From Oscillospiraceae bacterium (GTDB lineage Bacteria > Bacillota > Clostridia > Oscillospirales > Acutalibacteraceae), in NCBI GenBank assembly GCA_015066525.1, contig SVOG01000025.1, forward strand, positions 1 to 32,000: 32,000 nucleotides of DNA, given 5' to 3'. A program made the position numbers and the translations under genes. Under the pieces are notes generated by a model, which had not been told where the DNA came from, ran no database searches, and saw only the letters and a program-made list of their open reading frames with translations. Positions 15,273 through 25,604 of this stretch are shown here, piece by piece (position 1 is the stretch's first letter; each line of letters starts with the position of its first letter).

Positions 15273-16439
15273 ATGTTAGGAAATTTCAGTTATCACAACC
15301 CGACTCAATTATACTTCGGCGAGGATGCACTCGACTATCTCAACGAAGAACTGCCGAAGTACGGCAAAACCGTCCAGCTGATTTACGGCGGCGGCTCGAT
15401 CAAGAAAAACGGCATCTATGATGCGATTGTTTCTATTCTTGAGAAGAACGGCAAGACTGTTGTCGAGGATGCAGGCGTGATGCCGAACCCGACTGCGGAT
15501 AAATTGCGTGAAGGCGTGCAAATTGCCCGCGAAAACAAGGTTGACCTGCTTCTTGCTGTCGGTGGCGGCTCGTGCTGCGACTACGCCAAGGCGGTGTCTG
15601 TTTCCGTCAACTGCGACGAGGACCCGTGGGAGAAATACTATATTAAATTTGAGGAGCCGACTTGCGAGATTATTCCCGTCGGTTGCGTGCTCACGATGGC
15701 GGGCACCGGCTCTGAGATGAACGGCGGAGCGGTCATTACCAACCACGAACAAAAACTGAAAATCGGTCATGTATTCGGCGACGAAGTGATGCCGAAATTC
15801 TCCATTCTGAACCCGAAGTTTACGATGTCCCTGCCGAAGAGACAGATGGTCGCAGGCATTTACGATATCTTTAATCATATCTGCGAGCAGTACTTCTCGG
15901 GCGAGGATGATAACACGAGTGATTATCTCGCTGAGGCACTGATGAAATCCGTGATTCACAGCTCACTGGTTGCGATAGAGAATCCCGAGGATTACGAGGC
16001 ACGCTCGAATATTATGTGGACGGCGACATGGGCGCTCAATACGCTGATTTCGCGCGGCAAGACCACCGACTGGATGGTGCATATGCTCGGCCAGGCGGCT
16101 GGCGCTTATACCGACGCGACCCATGGTATGACGCTGTCAGCGGTATCGCTTCCGTATTACCGCTATATTATGCCTTACGGGCTGAAAAAATTTGTCCGAT
16201 TTGCGACGGAAGTATGGGGCGTGGATTCTGTCGGAAAGACTGACGAGCAGATTGCTGCCGCTGGACTCGATGCGATGAAGGCGTGGATGGAAAAGCTCGG
16301 CGTGGCACTCTCGCTTTCCGAACTCGGCGCGAGCGAGGATATGATTGACGGTATTGCCGATGCGACCATTATCCTCGACGGCGGCTATAAGGTGCTCGAC
16401 CGCGACGAGGTCGTCGCGATTCTGAAGCAGAGCCTGTAA
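15273..16439 (+). CDS. Iron-containing alcohol dehydrogenase (YqhD/BDH-like)
   Basis: This 388-residue protein is a group III metal-dependent alcohol dehydrogenase. The N-terminal Rossmann-like half carries GGGS (cofactor loop, about 96-99) and TMAGTGSEMN. The helical half holds the metal ligands in GIYDIFNHICEQYF (Asp and His), plus the two His of DWMVHML and DATHGM. The sequence style (LGNFSYHNPTQLYFGE) matches NADPH-dependent butanol/aldehyde reductases that detoxify or reduce aldehydes. It is the second gene of the MerR-controlled operon, 17 bp after the lipoprotein and 3 bp before the esterase. Confidence 0.92.
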   Translation: MLGNFSYHNPTQLYFGEDALDYLNEELPKYGKTVQLIYGGGSIKKNGIYDAIVSILEKNGKTVVEDAGVMPNPTADKLREGVQIARENKVDLLLAVGGGSCCDYAKAVSVSVNCDEDPWEKYYIKFEEPTCEIIPVGCVLTMAGTGSEMNGGAVITNHEQKLKIGHVFGDEVMPKFSILNPKFTMSLPKRQMVAGIYDIFNHICEQYFSGEDDNTSDYLAEALMKSVIHSSLVAIENPEDYEARSNIMWTATWALNTLISRGKTTDWMVHMLGQAAGAYTDATHGMTLSAVSLPYYRYIMPYGLKKFVRFATEVWGVDSVGKTDEQIAAAGLDAMKAWMEKLGVALSLSELGASEDMIDGIADATIILDGGYKVLDRDEVVAILKQSL

Positions 16440-16442
16440 GCG

Positions 16443-17474
16443 ATGACGAAAACGAAGATAACGGTAAAATCGCTCTTTCTCGCCTTTGTGAAGATTGTAG
16501 CGGTACTGCTTGCCGTGCTGTTTCTCCTGCTCTTTGTGGTGCGTGCCGTGGCGCCGCTGCCGAAGAGCAGCACGGATTTCACTGCTGACCGGGATTATGA
16601 CCTGACGGGCGCGATACAGGAGGTGCCCGCGCAGTATTTTGAACCCGTCAAGGACGGCGGCACGCTCGAAGAGGTGTATTACGAAACGCCGCTGGCGAAG
16701 AAGCGCGCGATAATCTATCTGCCGCCGGGATACGACATCCGTAATCAGTATGATATTATCTATTTCCAGGGCGGCGCGAACGCAACGGAAAAGACCTATT
16801 TCGGCACGCCCGACGACCCGAAACCGCGCTTTGGCAATATGCTCGACCATATGATAATAAACGGAGAAATAAAGCCGATGATTGCTGTGTGCGCGAATTT
16901 CTATCATAAGCCGCGCAGCGAAACGGATATGACCGAACTTTCTTCGCTCTATCAAAATTATACCGCGGAGGTCAGAGACTGTCTGATACCTGCCGTCGAG
17001 AGCCGCTGTTCCACCTTTGCCGCTTCGACAAACGAGCAGGACTTGATTGCCTCGCGGGAGCACCGCGCGTTCGGCGGATACTCGATGGGCGCCGCGATTA
17101 CATGGAATATGTTTATGGAAAATCTCGACTATTTCTATTACTTTATTCCGAACTGCGGCGGTATGCAGAATCCGTATGTGCCGCATCTGACGACGGATGC
17201 GGGCGACAGGCTCAACGCATCACTTGAAAAGAGCGGTTATACAAAGGATGATTTCTTTATTTACAGTGTAGTCGGTACGCTCGACATTACTTATAATTCG
17301 ACGTGCTGCCTGATTCACGACTTGCGCCATTTTCCGCAGAACTTCGTCTTTACCCGGGATAATACGAAAAACGGCAATATTACGTTCAAAAAGAAAAATT
17401 TTAAGGTGCATAGTTTTACCAATGCGACGACCTATTTTTATAATGCCTTGCCCGCTGTTTTTGACGGCGCGTGA
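16443..17474 (+). CDS. Membrane-anchored CE1-like esterase
   Basis: This 343-residue protein has one N-terminal membrane helix (about 10-37) and an extracellular esterase-D/feruloyl-esterase-like domain. Seen are KRAIIYLPPGYD (87-98), the oxyanion strand YFQGG, the nucleophile elbow GGYSMGA (Ser214), and a late KVHSF (His323) placed like the catalytic His of feruloyl esterases. Substrates may be acylated sugars or other esters. It begins 3 bp after the dehydrogenase stop, so it shares the MerR-type promoter. A strong terminator follows. Confidence 0.78.
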   Translation: MTKTKITVKSLFLAFVKIVAVLLAVLFLLLFVVRAVAPLPKSSTDFTADRDYDLTGAIQEVPAQYFEPVKDGGTLEEVYYETPLAKKRAIIYLPPGYDIRNQYDIIYFQGGANATEKTYFGTPDDPKPRFGNMLDHMIINGEIKPMIAVCANFYHKPRSETDMTELSSLYQNYTAEVRDCLIPAVESRCSTFAASTNEQDLIASREHRAFGGYSMGAAITWNMFMENLDYFYYFIPNCGGMQNPYVPHLTTDAGDRLNASLEKSGYTKDDFFIYSVVGTLDITYNSTCCLIHDLRHFPQNFVFTRDNTKNGNITFKKKNFKVHSFTNATTYFYNALPAVFDGA

Positions 17475-17520
17475 AGCGGTCAGGCGAAATGCGAAACTTT
17501 CGAATCATCTTATCACCCCT

Positions 17521-17556
17521 ATACCGATAAGCCATCCGCTTATCGGTATTTTTTGT
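17521..17556 (+). terminator. Terminator of the lipoprotein/ADH/esterase operon
   Basis: A 12-bp perfect stem (ATACCGATAAGC/GCTTATCGGTAT) with loop CATCC is followed by TTTTTTG. Confidence 0.88.
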
Positions 17557-17595
17557 TTTTCGTAAGTAAACCATTAAAAGAAACAAATTTTTTAG

Positions 17596-17626
17596 TTGAC
17601 TTTTGGAGGAGAGTATGTATTATAAT
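17596..17626 (+). promoter_or_regulatory. Promoter of the HAD phosphatase operon (19-bp spacer)
   Basis: TTGACT (17596-17601) and TATAAT (17621-17626) are 19 bp apart. An alternative -10, TATTAT at 17618-17623, gives a 16-bp spacer. A weak dyad (ACTTTT...AGAGT) lies between. It could be another MerR-type promoter, but the dyad is too poor to insist. Confidence 0.5.
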
Positions 17627-17654
17627 ATAACCATCATAAAAAGGAGATGACATT

Positions 17655-18755
17655 ATGGAAAATGAAAAGAAAAAGGTTTCCGTCTGGAAAACCGTGGCGA
17701 TTGTGTCACTGTGCCTTTTACTGATTGTCAGCATCTTTTACGGCGCGGGTATCGGCTATAAGGACAAGGATGACAATCCGCAGCCCGCTGCGCAGACGCT
17801 CAGCCTGTGGAACGAGGACGCCGCAGCGAAAAAGGAACTGGAGTCCTATATGGAAAAGATTACCAAGGAGGATAGCGAGAGCTTTATCCCTGTGGAGAGG
17901 CGTATCGCGGTATTTGACCTCGACGGCACCCTCGCGTGCGAAACGGACCCCTGCTATTTTGACCACTGTATTTATTACTACCGTGTCATGGAGGACCCGA
18001 ATTATAAGGATAAAGCAAGCGATTTTGAAAAAGAGGTTGCAGGGGAAGTGAAGCAGTTTATGGATACGGGTGTTTCTGCGCCGGATTCCATGGTGCACCA
18101 CGGCAAGGCTGTTGCCTCGGCGTTTGCGGGTATGACCCCCGAGGAGTTTGTTGATTACTGTGCTGAGTATGCCAAAACGGCGGCGCCCGGTTATACGAAT
18201 ATGACGAGAGCTCAGGCGTTTTATCAGCCGATGCTTCAGGTGATTGACTATCTCGAGCAGAACGACTTTACGGTCTATGTCGTCAGCGGTACGGACCGAT
18301 TCATCGTCAGAGGACTTATCAAGGCGTCACCGCTTGATTTACCGAATAATCAGATTATCGGCTCGGATGAGAGTATGGTGGCTCCCGACCAGGGCGATAC
18401 CGACGGTCTCGAGTATGTATTCGACGCGGACGACCAGCTCGTAATGGGCGGTGAGTTTTTGATTAAGAATCTCGATATGAATAAGGTTACCGTTATCCAG
18501 CAGGAAATCGGCGTGCAGCCCGTTCTCGCTTTCGGTAACAGCAGCAGCGATTTCAGTATGGCGCAGTATGCACTCAATGACAATCCGTACGAGGCGCGCG
18601 CCTTCATGCTCTGCTGCGACGATACCGAGCGTGAAAACGGCAACCCCGAAAAGGCGGAAAAGATGGCAGCCTCCTGCAAGGAAAACGGCTACACCGCTAT
18701 TTCGATGAAGAACGACTGGAAAACCATTTACGGCGACAATGTCACCAGAAAATAA
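17655..18755 (+). CDS. Membrane-anchored HAD-family phosphatase
   Basis: The 366-residue protein has an N-terminal membrane helix (about 12-34) and an extracellular HAD hydrolase domain. Motif I is FDLDGTLACETDP (nucleophile Asp in DLDGT, about 92-96), motif II is VYVVSGTDR, and motif IV is FGNSSSDFSM with the Mg-binding Asp. The cap region (about 115-200) is helical. The protein resembles the phosphoserine-phosphatase-like HAD group placed outside the membrane. Substrate unknown; phosphocholine or phosphomonoester scavenging is possible. AAGGAGATG precedes the start. It forms an operon with the following membrane protein, 20 bp downstream. Confidence 0.82.
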   Translation: MENEKKKVSVWKTVAIVSLCLLLIVSIFYGAGIGYKDKDDNPQPAAQTLSLWNEDAAAKKELESYMEKITKEDSESFIPVERRIAVFDLDGTLACETDPCYFDHCIYYYRVMEDPNYKDKASDFEKEVAGEVKQFMDTGVSAPDSMVHHGKAVASAFAGMTPEEFVDYCAEYAKTAAPGYTNMTRAQAFYQPMLQVIDYLEQNDFTVYVVSGTDRFIVRGLIKASPLDLPNNQIIGSDESMVAPDQGDTDGLEYVFDADDQLVMGGEFLIKNLDMNKVTVIQQEIGVQPVLAFGNSSSDFSMAQYALNDNPYEARAFMLCCDDTERENGNPEKAEKMAASCKENGYTAISMKNDWKTIYGDNVTRK

Positions 18756-18775
18756 CAAATTTCGGAGGGAACGTT

Positions 18776-19339
18776 ATGCAGGATAAGAAAAACCAGATTT
18801 ACCGACTGATTGATGCCGTGATTGCGCTTGTCGGACTGGCAGTCAGCATCATCAGTTTCGTATGGCGTATGAATAATGCGTTGTCTATTCAGTCGTTTTC
18901 ACTCGTCGCCGTCTATTACGGATTCGTCTTTTATTACGGTGTCCACGGTTATAAGAAGCCGCACGGTAATCTCGTGCGTTATCTGATGCTGATTCTCGCC
19001 GTTTACATAGCCTATTCCATTACGATTATGGTGGAACGATGGGATATTTCGGGTATCATCTTTACCGCCAGCAACCTCGCGGCGGTCGGCATCGCCTATA
19101 TGGCGGGCAGACTGAATAAGTATAAGAAAAATATCGTTCTCGCTGTGATTGTGACGGTACTGCTCCTGATTAAGACATTCTGGCCGATTGAGGCAAATCT
19201 GAGTGTTTACACCTTCTTCGTACTCGACAGAACGATGCCGCTCTTTATGTGGGCTACGGTGATGTTTATCTACTTCTTCCGTTATGCCGAGCACCGGGAA
19301 GCGGGCATCACAGCCGATTCCGAGGAGGAATCATTATAA
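18776..19339 (+). CDS. Membrane protein with about six helices, unknown function
   Basis: This 187-residue protein has hydrophobic segments at about 10-30, 38-55, 65-85, 92-108, 118-135 and 145-165, and an acidic tail (ITADSEEESL). I do not recognise a family. Co-transcription with the HAD phosphatase is likely, because a GGAGGG site directly follows the phosphatase stop and no promoter is seen between. A terminator lies right after. Confidence 0.72.
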   Translation: MQDKKNQIYRLIDAVIALVGLAVSIISFVWRMNNALSIQSFSLVAVYYGFVFYYGVHGYKKPHGNLVRYLMLILAVYIAYSITIMVERWDISGIIFTASNLAAVGIAYMAGRLNKYKKNIVLAVIVTVLLLIKTFWPIEANLSVYTFFVLDRTMPLFMWATVMFIYFFRYAEHREAGITADSEEESL

Positions 19340-19343
19340 TAAC

Positions 19344-19376
19344 AAAAGTACAACCGATATCCGGTTGTACTTTTTT
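19344..19376. terminator. Bidirectional terminator
   Basis: AAAAGTACAACCG pairs with CGGTTGTACTTTT, with A and T runs on either side. It separates the membrane-protein gene from the convergent dapL. Confidence 0.85.
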
Positions 19377-20559
19377 ACTTGAATAACTTTATGAGTTTTT
19401 CGGCGGCGATTTTCGTGTCGTCGGGGTCGCCGAAGGTGGTGAAGCGGAAGTATCCGTCGCCGTTTTCTCCGAAACCGATACCCGGCGTACCGACAATCTG
19501 CGCCTCGTTGAGCAGGTAGTCGAAGCACTCCCAGCTCGACATATCATCGGGACATTTCATCCAGAGATACGGCGCGTTCCTGCCGCCGCAGTACCATATG
19601 CCGCACGCATCGAGCGCTGCCATTAACACGGCGGCGTTCTTTTTATATACATTGATATTTTCGCGTATCTGCTTTTGCCCTTCGTCGGTGAATACCGCCG
19701 CGGCTCCCTTTTGGATGATGTAGGAGATACCGTTCGTTTTTGTCGTGCGGTTGCGCACCCACATCGCGTTGAGTTGCATTTTGTTTCGCGTGAGTGCCTG
19801 CGGGATAACGGTGTAGCCGAGGCGTGTGCCCGTGAAGCCCGCCGTTTTCGAGAGGGAGCAGATTTCGATGGCGCAGGTGTCGGCGCCGTCGATTTCAAAA
19901 ATGCTGTGGGGGATATCCGTATCCTCAATGAATGCCTCATACGCGGCATCAAAGAGAATCACGCTGCCGTTTCTATTGGCATAGTCCACCCACGCCTGCA
20001 GTTTATCCCGCGTGAAAACGGCGCCCGTCGGGTTATTCGGCGAGCAGATGTAGAGAATATCCGCCGTGATGTTATCGTCGGGATAGGGCGCAAACATATC
20101 CTCTTTTTGCGCGTGGTAGTGAATAATCCGGCGCCCTGCGATGATATTTGCGTCCACATAAGCGGGATACGCGGGCTCGATGACGAGCGCCGTGCTGCTT
20201 TTGTCGAATAAGTCGAGAATATCGCCGAGCTCGTCGCTCGCGCCGCTCGAGATAAACACTTCGTCGCTCGAGAGAGAAACGCCGCGTTTTCCATAGTGTT
20301 TCGCGATTGCCTCGCGCAGAAAGAGTGCGCCGCGTTCGTCGACATATCCCTGAAACGTCTCTTTGTTCGCCTGGTCATCCACCGCACTGTGCAGCGCAGT
20401 AATGACCGCACTGCACAGAGGGAGAGAGACGTCGCCTATCCCTAATTTGTAAAGATGCCGCAATGGATTATGGTCGAGATAGGCGGATGTCTTTTCAGCA
20501 ATATGGCGAAATAAATAGGAATCGGTTAATGCCGCATAATTCATATTCGGTGTGAGCAT
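19375..20559 (-). CDS. dapL: LL-diaminopimelate aminotransferase-like
   Basis: This 394-residue class I PLP aminotransferase has the start NMNYAALTDSYLFRHIAEKT and KLGIGDVSLPL (38-48), characteristic of DapL. Further motifs are CSPNNPTGAV (172-181), the PLP lysine in SLSKTAGFTGTR (Lys239), and FRFTTFG near the end. DapL turns tetrahydrodipicolinate directly to LL-2,6-diaminopimelate for lysine and cell-wall synthesis. The start is one base after the pyrG stop, with AAGGAG inside the end of pyrG, so the two are coupled. Other aminotransferase activity cannot be excluded. Confidence 0.82.
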   Translation of the reverse strand: MLTPNMNYAALTDSYLFRHIAEKTSAYLDHNPLRHLYKLGIGDVSLPLCSAVITALHSAVDDQANKETFQGYVDERGALFLREAIAKHYGKRGVSLSSDEVFISSGASDELGDILDLFDKSSTALVIEPAYPAYVDANIIAGRRIIHYHAQKEDMFAPYPDDNITADILYICSPNNPTGAVFTRDKLQAWVDYANRNGSVILFDAAYEAFIEDTDIPHSIFEIDGADTCAIEICSLSKTAGFTGTRLGYTVIPQALTRNKMQLNAMWVRNRTTKTNGISYIIQKGAAAVFTDEGQKQIRENINVYKKNAAVLMAALDACGIWYCGGRNAPYLWMKCPDDMSSWECFDYLLNEAQIVGTPGIGFGENGDGYFRFTTFGDPDDTKIAAEKLIKLFK

Positions 20560-20560
20560 A

Positions 20561-22228
<1,668 letters not shown>

Positions 22229-22243
22229 TTATAGAATAAAACT

Positions 22244-22339
22244 AATTAGGAATTCGGAGTTTGGAATTCGGAATTTATGGTCGCTGCGCTCCGATTATAT
22301 AATCGGGTGTGGGCAGCGCCCACCGTAAAACTCCTAATT
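22244..22339. repeat. MITE-like extragenic element
   Basis: About 96 bp begin AATTAGGA and end TCCTAATT in inverted orientation. Inside are a doubled GGAATTCGGA(G/A)TTT motif and a GTGGGC/GCCCAC hairpin. Bases 22279-22300 repeat at 6877-6898. It sits between gdhA and pyrG and may also serve as the gdhA transcript end. Confidence 0.55.
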
Positions 22340-22347
22340 TCGCATTA

Positions 22348-23694
<1,347 letters not shown>

Positions 23695-23705
23695 CTAAAA
23701 ACAGA

Positions 23706-23796
23706 AAAGGCGCACTAATGTACTATCATTAGCGACACCTTTGCCTGAAATATTCATAAAAAAAGAGAGTCCCCGAGCGTTCGCTCAAAGACTCCC
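23706..23796 (-). promoter_or_regulatory. gdhA leader with two tandem terminator-like hairpins
   Basis: The first hairpin (23758-23796) pairs GGGAGTC with GACTCTC around GAGC/GCTC and ends in seven T, a proper terminator. The second (23706-23742) pairs AAAGGTG/CGCTAATG with CATTAGTG/CGCCTTT around a six-base loop ATAGTA and is followed by TTTTCTGTTTTT. A hexaloop with A at position 1 and G at position 4 is the known ANTAR target pattern. The first stem lacks it. Readthrough must be controlled for gdhA to be expressed from its own promoter. Confidence 0.7.
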
Positions 23797-23814
23797 TTGC
23801 CTTTACAAGTTAGT

Positions 23815-23843
23815 ATCATACGCCGATAAAGACGATTTGTCAA
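23815..23843 (-). promoter_or_regulatory. gdhA promoter
   Basis: On the minus strand, TTGACA (23838-23843) and TATGAT (23815-23820) are 17 bp apart, giving a start near 23808 and a leader of about 125 bases. Confidence 0.75.
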
Positions 23844-23861
23844 GTCCTTTTTTCAGATTTT

Positions 23862-24272
23862 TTAGCCGCAGTCGCCGCACATCGCGTCGCACATCAGACT
23901 CATCCCGGCGATAAAAAGAGCTCCTATGATTACTAATACCAGCAAAATCAAATCGGCAACAAATACTTCGTGCATTTTCTTGTTTTTCGGAAATTTAATT
24001 TTACCGATTATGGCGATGACGTGGTGCGCGATAATGCAGAGAATGATGACGCTGAAAACGATATTCAGGACAAAGTCAGTAACGGATTGCATTCCGCCGG
24101 TGTCAATCACATGTTCGAGTAACGGCGTAAGATGCATCGACAGTGTCGGTATAGCGACAAGTATGCACCAGACAGCAGTAATCTTTTTAACGGTTTTATC
24201 TTCGTCGTTCTGTGGCAAATTGTTATCGTTTTGCGGTTGGTTAAAATTGTAATCTTGCTCAAAGTTGCTCAT
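23862..24272 (-). CDS. Membrane protein with Cys-rich tail, paralog A
   Basis: This 136-residue protein has a hydrophilic, Asn/Gln-rich N-terminus (MSNFEQDYNFNQPQ) and three hydrophobic segments (about 31-52, 64-92 and 103-126). The tail MCDAMCGDCG ends in CG. It is homologous to the next gene upstream (24285-24656): same start pattern MSNFxQxYN, the shared HVIAI-GKI block, and a CxxCG end. No family recognised. It is probably the third gene of an lgt-like/paralog B/paralog A operon, 12 bp after paralog B. Confidence 0.75.
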   Translation of the reverse strand: MSNFEQDYNFNQPQNDNNLPQNDEDKTVKKITAVWCILVAIPTLSMHLTPLLEHVIDTGGMQSVTDFVLNIVFSVIILCIIAHHVIAIIGKIKFPKNKKMHEVFVADLILLVLVIIGALFIAGMSLMCDAMCGDCG

Positions 24273-24284
24273 ATTAATCCTCCC

Positions 24285-24656
24285 TTATCCGCATTCGTTG
24301 CACGCTTTAATCATAAGAGCCAACGCTATTAGCAAGATGACTGTAATACCCAGCATCACCATATCGATTGCAAACACAGTATTTATAGCGTTATGCTTTC
24401 GGTAATTGATTTTGCCGACTATGGCAATGACGTGCTGCGCGACTGCAGCCAACGCCGCAATAATACCCATTACCCACAACACAATATCGGGAGGAATAGG
24501 CACTACCATTGTTTCTATCATTGCAATATAATACGCTACAATGCCGACGCAAACGAAAACGCAGACTGCCCACCATCTGATGAAAGAGCCCACCTGTTTA
24601 TTCTCATTGTTATTTTGCATTTTTGACAAGTTATATTCCTGCTTGAAGTTGCTCAC
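24285..24656 (-). CDS. Membrane protein with Cys-rich tail, paralog B
   Basis: This 123-residue protein starts MSNFKQEYNLSKMQNNNENK and has three or four hydrophobic segments, the central one ending in QHVIAIVGKI. It ends ACNECG. It pairs with paralog A as a tandem duplication that has diverged strongly except for the N-terminus, the HVIAI-GKI block and the terminal CxxCG. Its start overlaps the end of the lgt-like gene by 26 bases, so the two are coupled. Function unknown. Confidence 0.75.
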   Translation of the reverse strand: MSNFKQEYNLSKMQNNNENKQVGSFIRWWAVCVFVCVGIVAYYIAMIETMVVPIPPDIVLWVMGIIAALAAVAQHVIAIVGKINYRKHNAINTVFAIDMVMLGITVILLIALALMIKACNECG

Positions 24657-25350
24657 GGTTTTTCACCCTTTCCAAATAAATGAAGGCTCCTAAGCTTATA
24701 ACGAAAAGCGCTATACAGATAATCTGATGCGAGCCGAGAGGACTGCCGATTGACTCGTCGCGCAGGTAGTAGAGCGCGCTTTTCGCCGCGGATAATGTCA
24801 TAACATAAACGCAAATGTGCTTGGCAGTAAATGGATGTGTTTTGTAAAACAGATAAAATGCCGCAAAGAGCATCAGAAACACAACCGCTTCCGCAAGCTG
24901 TACGGGAAAGAGCGCGGTATCCTTTGGCGCAGCCTTTGAACTGTCGTATATCACGCTCATAAATCCGTCATACGGTATGCCGTAGCAGCAGCCTGCGGTG
25001 AAGCAGCCGAGCTTGCCCACGGCGTATGTCAGCGACATCGGCATTATCGCGATGCACATCAGCGCAGCAAGGTTTGTTTTGAACAGTACGGAGTATAGCC
25101 ATACCATAAAGAGCGCACCGATGAGCCCCCCGTAAGACGAAAAGCCTGCGGTCAGAAGATTATAATTGCCTGTCTGAAAGCAGGCGAGCAGCTTTGCTCC
25201 GAAAATCATTCCCATACCTTCAAAAACGACCAAACCGAAGCTTTGAAGCTGCGCCATATTGTATCTGCGGGTTTCAAAAAATACGAACAGCAGATTGAGC
25301 GCTATGCCTGCAATGAAGCACCACGCATATAGGTTAGTTGTGATATGCAT
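24631..25350 (-). CDS. Lgt-like (prolipoprotein diacylglyceryl transferase family) protein
   Basis: This 239-residue membrane protein has seven likely helices. Family blocks are GFSSYGGLIGA (Lgt SxHGGLxG) and GKLGCFTAGCCYG (Lgt GRxGNFxNxExxG), followed by LFPVQLAEA. The essential Arg of the GRxGNF block is Lys here and the block has three Cys, so it is an atypical paralog rather than the housekeeping Lgt. It may transfer a different group or act on a special substrate. ATG 25350 has AAGGAG upstream; an earlier TTG lacks a site. It overlaps paralog B. Confidence 0.78.
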   Translation of the reverse strand: MHITTNLYAWCFIAGIALNLLFVFFETRRYNMAQLQSFGLVVFEGMGMIFGAKLLACFQTGNYNLLTAGFSSYGGLIGALFMVWLYSVLFKTNLAALMCIAIMPMSLTYAVGKLGCFTAGCCYGIPYDGFMSVIYDSSKAAPKDTALFPVQLAEAVVFLMLFAAFYLFYKTHPFTAKHICVYVMTLSAAKSALYYLRDESIGSPLGSHQIICIALFVISLGAFIYLERVKNREQLQAGI

Positions 25351-25492
25351 CAATGATACTCTCCTTATCGTTCGATGATATAATAGCAATAAAACTGCAA
25401 AAAATAAACAGTCAGCGGCGTTTGTTTAGAAAAAATTGTTATTATTTATTTTTCGTTCATAGTTAAAAAACAACGCAGCAGATATTTTTTTC

Positions 25493-25521
25493 TTGACAAC
25501 CCCGTCTGCGTCATATATATT
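25493..25521 (+). promoter_or_regulatory. glnA promoter
   Basis: TTGACA (25493-25498) and TATATT (25516-25521) are 17 bp apart; expected start near 25528-25530, directly before GGGCAAAGGCG. Confidence 0.8.
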
Positions 25522-25529
25522 AAATATAT

Positions 25530-25585
25530 GGGCAAAGGCGTTCATTAACGGTGGGGTTATCCCACTTTTAATGGGCGCATTTTTT
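25530..25585 (+). terminator. glnA leader attenuator
   Basis: Right at the transcript start, GGGCAAAG precedes a long stem: GCGTTCATTAA (25538-25548) pairs with TTAATGGGCGC (25568-25578). It encloses a GTGGG/CCCAC hairpin and is followed by six T. This is a Rho-independent terminator inside the leader, before the glnA start at 25605. A small CGTT-CATT-AACG hairpin would break the 5' arm and compete. Readthrough therefore needs an antiterminator, most likely the ANTAR protein encoded downstream of glnA. Confidence 0.75.
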
Positions 25586-25604
25586 GTAGAAAGAGGTTAC
25601 TAAG

